This document shows, one piece after another, positions 34,409 to 45,862 of a stretch of DNA of 64,000 nucleotides. This DNA is from Rana temporaria (lineage: Eukaryota > Chordata > Amphibia > Anura > Ranidae), in the NCBI RefSeq assembly GCF_905171775.1, contig NC_053489.1, forward strand, positions 588,929,832-588,993,831. The letters run 5' to 3'. The position numbers and the translations under genes are program-made. A model generated the notes under the pieces. That model saw nothing but the letters and a program-made list of their open reading frames with translations, had not been told where the DNA came from and ran no database searches. How positions within the stretch are numbered: the first letter of the stretch is position 1; every line of letters begins with the position of its first letter.

Positions 34409-35587
34409 ATTATTAATACATTGGAAATTAAACAGCCAAGTCATGAATGTCCCAAATGTAAAAGTTTGTACTTTCAATTGTAAATTCATGACAATCGGCT
34501 CACTTTCTAGTACTTTGATCAACAGAAACCTTTGCTTTTAAGCTTTCACAATGAAGAGTTGAAACTGTCAGCATTTCTGGAATGTTTTACTCGCACAAGT
34601 AAAGACAACTTGCTGACTGTGGGATAGAGCAACAGTTTGTTTCTGTCACTGGAGACCATGATGGACAACGCTGTAGACAGAAGCAGGGACTGACAAATCT
34701 TGGAATTAGAGAAAGTTGCAGTGCTGTACTCATAGAAGCAATATCAGAAGTGTATTGAAAAAAAAAAAAAATGAAAATAAAATTGACCATGTCCTGTACA
34801 ATGTAGCAGTACTGATGAAGAAAAAAATTAAAATAAAAAGTATCTGATCGATGTGACATTTTCACTTGTACGATGACTACTAATGCATGCCATTAAATTG
34901 CCACCACCCTTGTGTCTTCTAAGCCCTCACCACTTAATCAAAAAGTGAAAATAAAAGTTTTGGCTATTCAGCCATTTACAGGACGTCTTTTTATAAACAA
35001 ATACATGGCCAAATTCAATTTGCGGGCAGATGTCATGATCTTCACCTCTACCAATCAGAAGAATACATTTACATATCTAAATTATATAGATAAAAAGACA
35101 AGGCCAAGACAAGTGCCTGAAAAGCACCGACTATACCAGGACTAGGAGAGGGGGTAAAACTACCTAGTGGAAACACAGACTTGACAGCAGTTCTTGCCTA
35201 TTTCACACCATCCAAAACTAAAAATTAAAAATATGTATAGCCCATACTTTTATTTTTTAACACTTTGGCAATTTAGCAAATGTTTATTTTTTAGCATACA
35301 GGTAAAAATCTACATTTTTGGCCATAAAACATTATATATTTTCTGAACGCAGAGACCCTAGAGTTTAAAAAGTAAAAGAATCAAATTACTATATTTGCAC
35401 AACTGCTTATCAAGCGCAAATATTCCAAAAAATATATATAATAAATTTCAGTTGCAAACACACCCAACAGAATACCCTTTTTGTTGGCAATACATAACAT
35501 ATTGGATTTCATTGAGTAACCAGATACCAAACATTCCAAGTCTTAAAACTGCGTGTGCCCATGATATTGCAAATAACTATGGTACCG
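34409..35587. other. Intron 1 sequence, unassigned
   Basis: AT-rich, short open frames only, no recognisable repeat termini. Confidence 0.4.
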
Positions 35588-35818
35588 TGTAATTGGCCAG
35601 GAGATCGCCTAGGACCTGTGACGTGTCCTAGGCGATCGCCTACAGCAGCCCCTTCCTGTAGGCGATTAAGCTTAGTCGCCTACAGGAAGGAGGAAGTGGG
35701 ACAGGAAGTCCCACTCTTCCTGAAGCCCCCACTCCTCTCCCCCTTACATGCCACATTTGGCATGTAAGGGGGTGAGGAGTGGGATAAGCGGAAGTTCAAA
35801 TTTGGGAGGAACTCCTCT
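35588..35818. repeat. Segment with nested short inverted repeats
   Basis: CCAGGAGATCGCCTAGGACC faces its inverse within 40 bp, and TTCCTGTAGGCGATTAAGC faces another. Probably MITE debris abutting the next element. Confidence 0.5.
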
Positions 35819-36347
35819 TTAAAGCGGGAGTTCACCCATTTTTAAAAAAAAAAAAATTTCCTCCCCTTAGCTTCCTGCTCGTTCGGTCTAGGGGAATCGG
35901 CTATTTGTATTAAAATATGAGCAGTACTTACCCGTTTTCGAGCTGCATCTTCTTCCGTCGCTTCCGGGGTATGGGTCTTCGGGAGCGGGCGTTCCTTCTT
36001 GATTGACAGTCTTCCGAGAGGCTTCCGACGGGCGCATCCATCGCGTCACTCGTAGCCGAAAGAAGCCGAACGTCGGCGCGGCTCTATACTGCGCCTGCGC
36101 ACCGACGTTCGGCTTCTTTCGGAAAATCGTGACGCGATGGATGCGACCGTCGGAAGCCTCTCGGAAGCCTGTCAATCAAGAAGGAACGCCCATTCCCGAA
36201 GCCCATACCCGGAAGCGACGGAGAAGATGCATCTCGTAAACGGGTAAGTACTGCACATATTTTAAAATAAATAGCCGATTCCCCTAGTAAAAACGAGCAG
36301 GAATCTAAGGGGGAAAAGTGCCCTCTAAGGGTGAACCCCCGCTTTAA
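35819..36347. mobile_element. TTAA-flanked MITE with AGCGGGAGTTCACCC ends
   Basis: TTAA at 35819-35822 and 36344-36347. The interior has long CG-rich inverted arms centred at about 36090 (GAAGCCGAACGTCGGCGCG). It is the inverted near-copy of 43833-44358. Confidence 0.85.
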
Positions 36348-36350
36348 GCA

Positions 36351-36700
36351 GGCCATACACGGTCAAATTTCAAACAAAGTTCGTTTTTTGTGATCCAATG
36401 AAGCCACCATTGATTTTCGAAATTCGGCCGACCAAGCCTTCAAATTTCACCTCGTGTTGCTACAGAAAATAATTTTTGTGGCTGGGAATCTTCTATCCTT
36501 TCCGGGAGTTTTCCTTTTTCTATTACATTTCTCACACGATTCTCCCATCATTGATTAGAAAATCGTTAGTTTTTCAAAAAATTTCCAACATGTCCGATTC
36601 CTCAAATTTGATTGCCGCACGAAAATCGGCTGTTGCTGCAGCCCACTAATGGTGCGAAATTCGCACGAAAATTATTTCAAAATTCAAACCGTGCATGGCC
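36351..36700. mobile_element. MITE with GGCCATACACGG / CCGTGCATGGCC ends
   Basis: Inverted termini and a TTCGAAATTCGG-rich interior. It abuts the previous TTAA MITE. Confidence 0.7.
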
Positions 36701-37060
36701 AGCATTAGTTACAAAATTAACTGACAGAAACAAAAAAAAATGTTCCCGGTCTTTTCTCTTTTTCAGTAAAAAAATTTAAATCCAGCAGTGATTAAATACC
36801 ACCCAAAGAAAGCCATTTGTGTGAAGATGATTAAAAATTAATTTAGGTACAGCAATGCATGACCGCGCAATAGTAATTCAAAGTGCGACAGCGCTGAAAG
36901 ATGGCCTGGGCAGGAAGGGGGTGAAAGTGCCCTGTATTGAAGTTGTTAAATTCAAGACGTAGCTGAGTGTAGTAAGATGTCCGCTGCCTTCTTCTGACTG
37001 CAGGTGTTCTGTCAGATTAGCAACCCTGGTAGCTGTGGAATGCATGCACAGCTGACAGAA
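36701..37060. other. Intron 1 sequence, unassigned
   Basis: Poly-A-rich, nothing recognised. Confidence 0.4.
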
Positions 37061-38293
37061 CTTATTATTTTTAGAAAAAAACAAAAAACATACATGTTAT
37101 ACTGACCTGCTCTGTGTAGTGGTTTTGCACAGAGCAGCCCGGATCCTCCTCTCCTCTGTTCCCACTTTGGCACTCCTGTCCAGTGCTCCCTTAGCAAGCA
37201 GCTTGCTATAAGGACACCTGAGCTGAGCAGCTGCTCTGTGTTTTCATTCAGACATGGAGCTAAAGCTTGGCCCCACCCCATCTGTAGGGGTGCAACGGAT
37301 CGTGCCCGGGTCGACCTGTTCGGATCGGCACAGTATGCAATCCGCGGAACGCACCGCCGCCTTAAAAAAAAAACGCGGCTTCGGCCTAGCTTCGGAGCGG
37401 TCGGCCATCTTGGTACACTCGGCGGCGGTGCGCGCTGACGTCATCACCCCTCCCTCTGCTCGTGGATCTTTTCTATTCTGCAAGAGCGCACTGACTCTGC
37501 ATGCAACCTGAGTACAGTGAGACGGACCGAGTACATCAGTACAGTGAGTTGGCTAATGGCTATTACAGGGGAAAAATGGCTATACACACAGTGTTACTGT
37601 TTACTAGTGTGGGGGCAATGTTGGCTATGACTATTATTACAGTGGCAAAAATGGCAATTACAGTGTTACTGTTTTACTAGTGTGGGGGCAATGTTGGCTA
37701 TGGCTATTAATAATAGCCATAGCCAACATTGCCCCCCCACACTAGTAAAACAGTAACACTGTAATTGCCATTTTTCCCACTGTAATGTTCCCAAAAATGT
37801 GTCACAATTGTCCGATGTGTCCGCCATAATGTCGCGGTCACGAAAAAATAAAAAAAAATAAAAAAAAATAAAAAAAAAAAAAAATCGCTGATCGCCGCCA
37901 TTGGTAGTAAAAAAAATGTAAATAATAAAAATTTAAAAAAGACAAAACTTTTGTTTGTCTTGTGTTTTTTTTTTTACTGATCCGAAAATGATCTGATCCG
38001 TGACTCCTGATCCGAGGATCAATCCGATCCGTGAGTTTTTTGATCCGTTGCACCCCTACCCATCTGTCATCCGATTGGCTCACTAGCTGTGATTGACAGC
38101 AGCAAGAGCCAATGGTTTCCACTGCTGCCAAAAGCCAATCAGGAGTGCAAGACTCTCCCAGACATCACTGGATCAAGAGGGAGCTCAGGTAAGTATTAGG
38201 GGGGCTGCTACACACAGAAGGTTTATCTTCATGTATAGAAGGTAAAAAACAAAACAAAAAAAAAAAACTTGTGCCTCGTTTACAACCACTTAA
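37061..38293. mobile_element. TTAA-type MITE, inverted copy, split by a hAT-like element
   Basis: Both flanks of the hAT-like insertion (37285-38058) belong to the 34049-34408 family read in the opposite direction (TGGTTTTGCACAGAGCAGCC on the left, AGGTAAGTATTAGGGGGGCT on the right). It ends TTACAACCACTTAA at 38293. Confidence 0.7.
37285..38058. mobile_element. hAT-like element with perfect 8-bp duplication and a 150-bp palindrome
   Basis: TAGGGGTGCAACGGATC and GATCCGTTGCACCCCTA ends are flanked by CCCATCTG at 37277-37284 and 38059-38066. The interior contains a hairpin at about 37636-37786 whose arms (GGGGGCAATGTTGGCTATGG and inverse) are nearly identical. No transposase. Confidence 0.88.
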
Positions 38294-38489
38294 AGGAATG
38301 CATGCAATAAAGACCACACCCCACAGCTTTCCAGGAAATCCCCAGCACAGTTTACTTTCATTTCCACACACAATGTTAGATCATTTAAAACGAATAAAAA
38401 GGGATTTTCCAGAAAATAATAGAACCCATAATCTAAGTAGTATGCCTTTGTGCAATACTGAATAGAGTTCCCACATTCAATAAGTGGTA

Positions 38490-38882
38490 TTAAAGGTTCA
38501 GCTTTTTTTTTTCCCTTATACCTGTTCTGTGCAGTGGTTTTGCACAAAGCAGCCCCGGTCTCCCTCTTCTCAGGTTCCCCGCTGATGCTCCTGGCTCCTC
38601 CTACTTGACCAGTGCCCCCCACAAGCAAGCCACTTGCTATGGGGCACTGGTTTGTGCTCTCTCAGTGGCTCACTGGCTTTGACTGAAAGCAGTGGGAGCC
38701 AATGGCTGTCTCAACTAATGAGTAGAGGGAGTGCCAGGACAGCCAATGCTCTCATACACATCGCTGGACCAAGAGGGGGATGAGGTGAGTATTAGGTGGG
38801 GTGCTGTACCAGGATATTGTTTTTTTACCTTCATGCACAGAATGCATGAAGGTAAAAAACCTTCAGCCCTTACAACCACTTC
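38490..38882. mobile_element. TTAA-type MITE (same family as 34049)
   Basis: The left TTAA at 38490-38493; the right arm CTTCATGCACAGAATGCATG, then AAGGTAAAAAACCTTCAG and TTACAACCACTT. The right TTAA has mutated. Confidence 0.65.
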
Positions 38883-39237
38883 AACCCACTGTCACACCAA
38901 CAGGACACAATAACTTACTAAATTCCACTGCAGCCACCCATACAGCAAACGACTGTATGCAGCTGTGCTTGTGCACACACCAATGCCTTGTGTACCAGTA
39001 TTTACCCTTGCTAGTGTGCACAGCGTATTTCCCAAATCACAATAGCGGCAGGGGTAAACACTGCTTCACATGCTTTCAGTAGATGGAGCAATAAATTACT
39101 AAAGAAGTCGTCGTTTGCCTGAAATTCTCAAATACACAATCAGGTTCACCACCAACGTCAGGCAACATTTAAATACAATGTAAAAATACATATAAGATCA
39201 ATGAACAAAAGAAAGTCAAAAACTTATTGTATTGGAC

Positions 39238-39847
39238 TAGGGCCGAAACAACTAATCGATTAATTTCATAATCGATTAGTTGTTGATTAATCGATTACAA
39301 TTTTCATAATCAATTAATCGGCCAGTAACATAATGGGGTTAAAACAACTAAAATTAGCCCTCTATAGTACAAAAAAGCAAATCACTACTGTAAATATTAC
39401 TTTCACTGTCCCACAGTAAAAAATGAACACCTTACAGTAGCGATTATTTGCTCTTTTTGTACTTATTTTTGTTTTTTTTAACCCCATTATGTTACTAAAC
39501 ATCTCAGGCCTGGGTCGCACCTCTGTTTTTTGGTGCTTTTTGCAGAAACACACTACAGTTCATTTACATGTTTTCCTATGGGACACGTTCACATCCATGA
39601 TTTTTTTCCAGCTGCTGCGTATTTGGAAAGGGCAAGGAGTTTTTAACGCAAAACGGTGCTGTTTTTTTTTTTTTTGGTTCAATATACTTCAATGGAGAAG
39701 CTGCAGAAAAACATGTAATGTGTTTTTTGCTGCAATTTGTGTTTTGTAATCTGCCCAACAACAAATTAGTAAGGCGATTATCCGATTAATCGAAACAATA
39801 ATCGGCCAACTAATCGATTATGAAAATAATCGTTAGTTGCAGCCCTA
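39238..39847. mobile_element. hAT-like MITE with perfect 8-bp duplication
   Basis: TAGGGCCGAAACAACTAATC and TCGTTAGTTGCAGCCCTA ends are flanked by TATTGGAC at 39230-39237 and 39848-39855. The ends are rich in AATCGATTA. Confidence 0.88.
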
Positions 39848-40318
39848 TATTGGACTCAAATTTGCACATGCAGGGTTTTTATAACAGAAGAGACCCCACC
39901 ATAAATGCCTCCCCCTGCCTGTCAGCAGTAATGTAATCTGAGCTGTGCATGCACAGCTCGGACCACATTTATGGCACCCGATGTGTGCTGTGACTCCAAT
40001 ACACATGACCTCATCCTAGCCGAAGAGATGAAACCCAGAACAAAGATCGGTGGAGATGGAAGAGCCCGGGACCAGTCCTGACAGCTCTGCGCTGGAGAGC
40101 TCCGTTTGACAGGCAAGTCTGTCATAGTGTGCTAGTATACTCCAAAGAAACACATGGGGCAAAGTCGCACAATCGCCTTACATTCCTCAGGAGCAGGGGT
40201 ACTTATAAATTCAAGTACACAAATAAGAAGATAGTTGCTGTACTAGGATTTATCTTTTAAACCAGAACAATAGCAGATCTGCACACACTTTATGACAAGA
40301 TTAAAATGTTGGGACCCT

Positions 40319-40540
40319 TCCGCTGTTCAGGTTGAATAACAGGAAATGACTGTTGGAGTCTTTGGACCACAGTCTCCCGATTTGTTATAACTATGTTAGG
40401 GAACCTGTTATTTATCTAATGTATGTAGACTTCTTGGACGAGTTATTGCCCATTACTGAACTTCATAGGTTAACATGTGTGTTATGTCGTCATGTTTTAT
40501 AAAACACATACCTTAAATAAAGATTTAAAAAAAAAAAAAA
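40319..40540 (+). mobile_element. Short retroposed 3' end with poly-A and target duplication
   Basis: The insert ends AATAAAGATTT plus poly-A. It is flanked by the direct repeat ATGTTGGGACCCT at 40306-40318 and 40541-40553. This is the signature of LINE-type target-primed retroposition: a 5'-truncated L1-like 3' UTR or a processed transcript. The source was not identified. Confidence 0.8.
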
Positions 40541-40677
40541 ATGTTGGGACCCTAACATAATGTTAAGAAATATAATTTTATTTTTTAAAATAAAATTTAG
40601 AGTCATGGCTTAGCCACTGGAAGGTATACAGCCACATGGTCAGCATGATAGCCAGGACACTAGCATTTTCAAGATGC

Positions 40678-41356
40678 TTAAAGTGGAACTTTAGTCACAA
40701 AATTAAGTCCTGCTAAATATATCTTCAGGATGGCCCCTTTTGCAAAACATAAAAAATAAGTGTCTTTACTGTTTAAAATCCAGCAATACATTCCCTCACC
40801 CTGCTCTGCACATGCTCAGTTGCTTTCTATTTTTCAGCACTCCAAAAAAAAAAAAAAAATGTAGAGGCGGATCTGCTGACAGCCTGAAGATTTTCTGCTG
40901 TTCAGAGAGTCTGGACTTCAGCAAAATGGCAGCCTCCTGCAATAAGAAACAGGAACAATGCTGGAGGCAATTTACAGCACACACTAATTTTGGTTAATAT
41001 TGTTCAATATTAATGTGGAATGTATGTTCCTTGCCCTGATCCTCTTCTTAGGTCCCCTACCGGCACTTCTGGCTTCTCTTCTTCAGTGAGTGCCCCCAAA
41101 GTCCCTTTGTATGGGGGCACTCATGCATGCTCGCTCCTGAGCCACACTGTCTGCATCTATGAACACAGACAGTGCAGCTTAGCCCCAGCACAGAATTTGA
41201 CTGACAGCAGCAGGATCCAATGCCTCCTGCTGCTATCAATCTGTCCTGTGAGGAAGGAAAGAGTCTATGATCTCATGTACAGTGCGCATCAAGGTAAAAA
41301 AAAACACTAACAAAAGATAGTCCATATTTTTCACTCATAAAGGAGAATTCCTTTAA
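40678..41356. mobile_element. TTAA-flanked MITE
   Basis: TTAAAGTGGAACTTTAGTCA at the left and AGGAGAATTCCTTTAA at the right. It is a distant relative of the other TTAA families here. Confidence 0.65.
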
Positions 41357-42390
41357 CAAAACTCTGTTAAATAATGTTTTTTGTATTAACATATCCCACA
41401 GTAACTAGCTCTGCAAGAATGCCACAGCGGTATTTATGTATAAAATTGGCACCTATCAATGAATAAAATACGATTTCACCAGGTGACAGATATTACAGTG
41501 GGACATTTTTCAGCAGATATACCTCAGACACTACCACTCTGGCAAGGGTAGGTATTTGTGAATATAAATGCAACTATGGGGAAAAATAATGCAAAATCCC
41601 CAGGCTTTCACCCCCAGCCGAGGAGATAATAAAAAATCAATAGCTCTCTCATTCAGAAGATCAAGCACTGACTGTTGGGGAGGACTTTGAATACACACAT
41701 AGCTATATGGACACAATGTCTAACAATCAGCAGATGGTTTATGTCTCATGATATCTGCGCAATTTTTAAACACTTGACCTCCAGGCCTTTTTCTGACTTT
41801 TTGCTAGAAAATTTGTTGAAACCCCCAACTATTATATATATTTTAAAGCAGAGACAGAGAACAAAATGGTGGTTTTGCAATTTTTTCTCGTGTCACACGG
41901 AATTTGCGCAGCAGTTTTTCAACTGCTAGAATTGCTGACCAATAGGCCAAAAAAAAAAAAAAAGGAACATACCGGGGTGATGACTTTAGCTGCAAGCATC
42001 ATCCCAGTATAACTGCTTTCAGTCCAGCGACGTATGGGTGCGTTGCTCGTCGGCAAGTGGTTGATTAAATGCATATTTTCAAGGAATATTTTTTTTTAGC
42101 TCATACAAACAATAAATCACCTAATATTTTTTGTAAAATATAAGGGATGGGGCTGCGTCAAGTAAATAAATACCAAACATGTCAAGTCTTAAAATTGCAT
42201 AAGCAGTGATATGGAACAAACTAAAGACCGTCCATAGGCAATGCTTTATAAGCCTCCACAGGTTATCAATGTCAATTTAGAATTGTTGCACTCTTTCTGA
42301 CATTCACAGGGGTACCCTGCAATGTCTCCCTGGCCCAACACTGCAGCTAATTAAGCACAAATTGTGCTTGACTAACTGCTTCCCTGGCTA
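41357..42390. other. Intron 1 sequence, unassigned
   Basis: No termini or coding similarity recognised. Confidence 0.4.
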
Positions 42391-42393
42391 TAA

Positions 42394-42710
42394 GGCTGCA
42401 TTCACACCTGAGCGTAGCGTTTTGCCACGATTTTGTGGCTTTTTTTACGGCCTTTTTTACCGCTGCGTTTCTTACCACAATTTTGGACAGGTCTAGGGTC
42501 ACCAATGTTAAAAACAAAAAAACGCCCAAATACGCTCAAGTCGAGCGACAAAAAAGGGTCCAGAACTTGTTTGAGCTTCAGGCGTTCAGCGTCAGGCGTT
42601 TTGGAGATGTGAATCATCTCCATTGAATAATAATTTATTTTTTCCCCCCTCTAACGTTTTGGAGCTTCATGCTTCCGGCGACAAAACGCTCAGGTGTGAA
42701 TGCAGCCTAA
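42394..42710. mobile_element. TAA-flanked MITE (Harbinger-like)
   Basis: GGCTGCATTCACACCTGAGC and CTCAGGTGTGAATGCAGCC ends flanked by TAA (42391-42393, 42711-42713). Same family as 18269-18557. Confidence 0.85.
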
Positions 42711-43131
42711 TAGTCAGGGAATGAAAGCTCTGAAACCAGATGTGACAAAATCCTTGTCGCTTCCAGGTTCATTTGTCACAGAGGGGATTGGTTCACTTTT
42801 ACATAACAGTGAAAAGAACATGTCCCATGAATAAGTTGTAATAACGAAACATGTCGGGTTTTTGACCACACAGTCTATCTCTGCAAATAAACGTGACCTG
42901 TTTGGATGCCGAGTGCTTTAAAGTTTGAACCAAGTTTGGATTTGCAGTGCTACCTGACAGTGTTCCACGGCACCGTGAGTAGGAGGAGATCTTTTTTTCT
43001 TGCTGATCGGGGGTCCGCCGTGACCACTTCTCACCAGTTGAATTTTTGGAGGAGTGAATTGATGCGACACATTGCTGTTCTACAAGTTTTGTTTGTGAGT
43101 GTAACTTTTGAAGTTTTAATTTGGTGTGCTA
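42711..43131. other. Unassigned dispersed-repeat-like segment, left part
   Basis: A block (AACGAAACATGTCGGGTTTT and onward) has the style of a frog retroposon. It appears to continue at 43600-43832 and 44359-44640 around two MITEs. No coding similarity recognised. Confidence 0.4.
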
Positions 43132-43599
43132 TTAAAGGGTCACTAAAGGAAAAACTTTTTTTAGCTGAAATGACTGTTTACAGGGCATAGAGACATAATA
43201 GTTAACTGATTCCTTTTAAAAATGATTAAAAATTGATAAAAAAACAATCATATAATGTGCCTGCAGTGTAGTTTCGTTTTTGCTGTTGTTTTCTGGTTCT
43301 CTGATGTACAGAGAGCCACTAGAGGGCAGTCAGCCAATAGAGAGCAGTGATACTTTGTCTAAAACTCCTCAGCACCAATCCAGTTTCGTTTTACACACAA
43401 TAATCACATTAGTGACCACCGTGAGAAATCTCCCAGCACTGTGGTTATCAGGAAACAGGCAACCAGCAAGTGTCCAGAACAGAGACGATTTACTGCAACA
43501 TGAAAGCAAAATGAACAATGAGGACATGAAACCAGGACTGCAGTAAGGTAAAGGAAGCTATTTAGCTAAAAAAAAAAAATTCCTTTAGTGACTCTTTAA
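43132..43599. mobile_element. TTAA-flanked MITE (Kolobok/T2-like)
   Basis: TTAAAGGGTCACTAAAGG and CCTTTAGTGACTCTTTAA ends. A close relative of 8488-8946 throughout (GGCATAGAGACATAATAGTT). Confidence 0.82.
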
Positions 43600-43832
43600 A
43601 CCTTTTGCGGTATCACACTATTTGCACTTCTTTGTTTCTTCCTACAATCTATGTGGACCTTTTGAGGGTTACATCGTTTATTCATCTGTACCAACTGGAA
43701 ACATCTTTATTTGCCTATGTGCCAAAACACGAGAGTGAGAGGCATATTGGTCTGGTGAGTGTCCATTTTGATGGGGAAGGAATCACAGATCACTATCGGG
43801 TGTGGTGAAAGTTCTTGAAGATCGCAGGATCC

Positions 43833-44358
43833 TTAAAGCGGGGGTTCACCCTTAGAGGGCACTTTTCCCCCTTCGCTTCCTGCTCGTTATTACTAGGGGA
43901 ATCGGCAATTTATTTAAAAATATGTGCAGTACTTACCCGTTTACGAGACGCATCCTCTCCGTCGCTTCCGGGTATGGGCTTCGGGAATGGGCGGTCCTTC
44001 TTGATTGACAGGTTTCCGAGAGGCTTCCGACGGTCGCATCCATCGCGTCACGATTTTCCGAAAGAAGCCGAACGTCGGTGCGCAGGCGCAGTATAGAGCC
44101 GCACCGACGTTCGGCTTCTTTCGGCTACGAGTGACGCGATGGATGCGACCGTCGGAAGCCTCTCGGAAGGCTGTCACTCAAGAAGGAACGCCGGCTCCCG
44201 AAGACCCATACCCGGAAGCGACGGAAGAAGATGCAGCTCGAAAACGGGTAAGTACTGCACCTATTTTAATATAAATAGCCGATTCCCCTAGACCGAACGA
44301 GCAGGAAGCTAAGGGGAGATTTTTTTTTTTTTTTTAAATGGGTGAACTCCCGCTTTAA
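43833..44358. mobile_element. TTAA-flanked MITE with AGCGGGGGTTCACCC ends
   Basis: TTAA at 43833-43836 and 44355-44358. Nearly the reverse complement of 35819-36347 along its whole length. Confidence 0.85.
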
Positions 44359-45472
44359 TCACATGAACTTTTATTTATCATTCATGATTTATTTTTTGAC
44401 TTTTAAAGACTTTTTTTGCACGTTTAGTGCTCCTAAAACTCACGTTTCTTTATTTTCACGGGTGTTTATGAATACTCTCACAGTTTGTGATTAATGTTCA
44501 CTTAGTATATGAGGTTTCAACACTATTGTATATGGTTTGTGATAGTGTTTATATTTATTAGAATATGTACACATATTTGGTTAGCGCTGTTGTAATTTGT
44601 TGTCACTCTTGAGGGAGTATTATCATTTTACACTTTTTTTCAGTGAAAAGAACAAGCTTATGGCTGCAGCCATTTGCCTGCGTTACCGCCTTTACATAAA
44701 TATTGTGGTAGACAAGAGCAATAATTTTTTTTACACATTCTTCAACAGAATTTTTTTTTAAGACAATCCATTCCTGTGCTCTTATGCTAGCCTGGGGGTT
44801 GTGTGTTGGTTGCCAATTTTGTGTCTACATCATTTAGGTGGTATATTATCCTAAATGTACTTCCTACTGGGGAAATTTTACTATAGAGCTGCGATTTTCT
44901 TTTCCTTCCCCCCTTCCTACTATTAACACAATTGAGGCCTGTGGGGAGTTGGTGATTCTCAGTTTGGTGTGGTTAGAGGTCACCGGGCTTTTGATCCCAA
45001 ACTTGTATACAAGCATCAAAGTTTCACAGAACCTGAAAAAGTGGAATGCTTGGGACATTTTGTACACTTCAAATAAAGTTGGTACAAAACAAAAAAGGGA
45101 GTCATGTGATGCTTGGAATCATGCTCTACACTGCAGCTGGCAAGAGAGCTGCCTCAGTGGTGAACCACTGCTGTGTAAATAAAGCCTCAGAGCTCACTCC
45201 TGTGAGGGTGAACAGTGATAGCTAGGTGTCCCATAGCAACATCCAGAGAGTTGTCCAGTCAGGCTTCATGAAGTGCATAAATGGTCTATGCATATAGCAA
45301 AGGGCATTATTCAGCACCTTTATTTTTTTTCTACAGACACCCCCTAATCTGCACAGGCTAAAGTAATAATGACACCCCCTAATCTGCACAGGCTAAAGTA
45401 AACTAACCCTTTCGGTGTCACAATTGAAGTTAGTGTGGTGAGTGGTGGCGTGGACAGAGCACATGGGAAATA
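44359..45472. other. Intron 1 sequence, partly old repeat
   Basis: The first 280 bp end in TTGGTTAGCGCTGTTG, typical of the repeat split by the MITEs. A 33-bp direct duplication (ACACCCCCTAATCTGCACAG) lies at about 45336-45402. Nothing else recognised. Confidence 0.4.
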
Positions 45473-45636
45473 ATGGGGGAGATTTACTAATACTGCACAC
45501 ACAGAATCTGATGAAGCTGTGCATAGTAACCAATAAGCTTCTATGTTTTTTTGTCAAAGCTTAGTTGAACAAGCAAAAGTTAAGCTGATTGGTTACTATG
45601 CACAGCTGCACCAGTTTTAGTAAATCTACCCCCCAT
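45473..45636. mobile_element. Small hairpin MITE (GGGGGAGATTTACTAA ends)
   Basis: Long inverted repeats ATGGGGGAGATTTACTAA / TTAGTAAATCTACCCCCCAT with a second pair inside (GTGCATAGTAACCAATAAGC). Confidence 0.8.
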
Positions 45637-45862
45637 GTAGGTCTATGTGCCCCTGTGTTTAGCCTGCTCTGAGCTATGCAGACTGTGTGACCAGACTGGT
45701 GCAGGGATTAGCGGGTAGGGGTGTCAAGTCCTGATGTTGGTCAAAGATGGCGCTGAAGACAGCAGCACCTGCCATACCTGAAACAGACAGGATGATTCAG
45801 AGTGGAGTAATTCTGGGTATCATACATTGTATTTACAGAGGATAGGTCCCCTCCTATGATGG

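Noticed and set aside
35888..36356. ORFs shared between about 36 kb and about 44 kb (ASRKPVNQEG-like peptides)
   Set aside because: They come from the two inverted copies of a TTAA MITE, not from a conserved gene.
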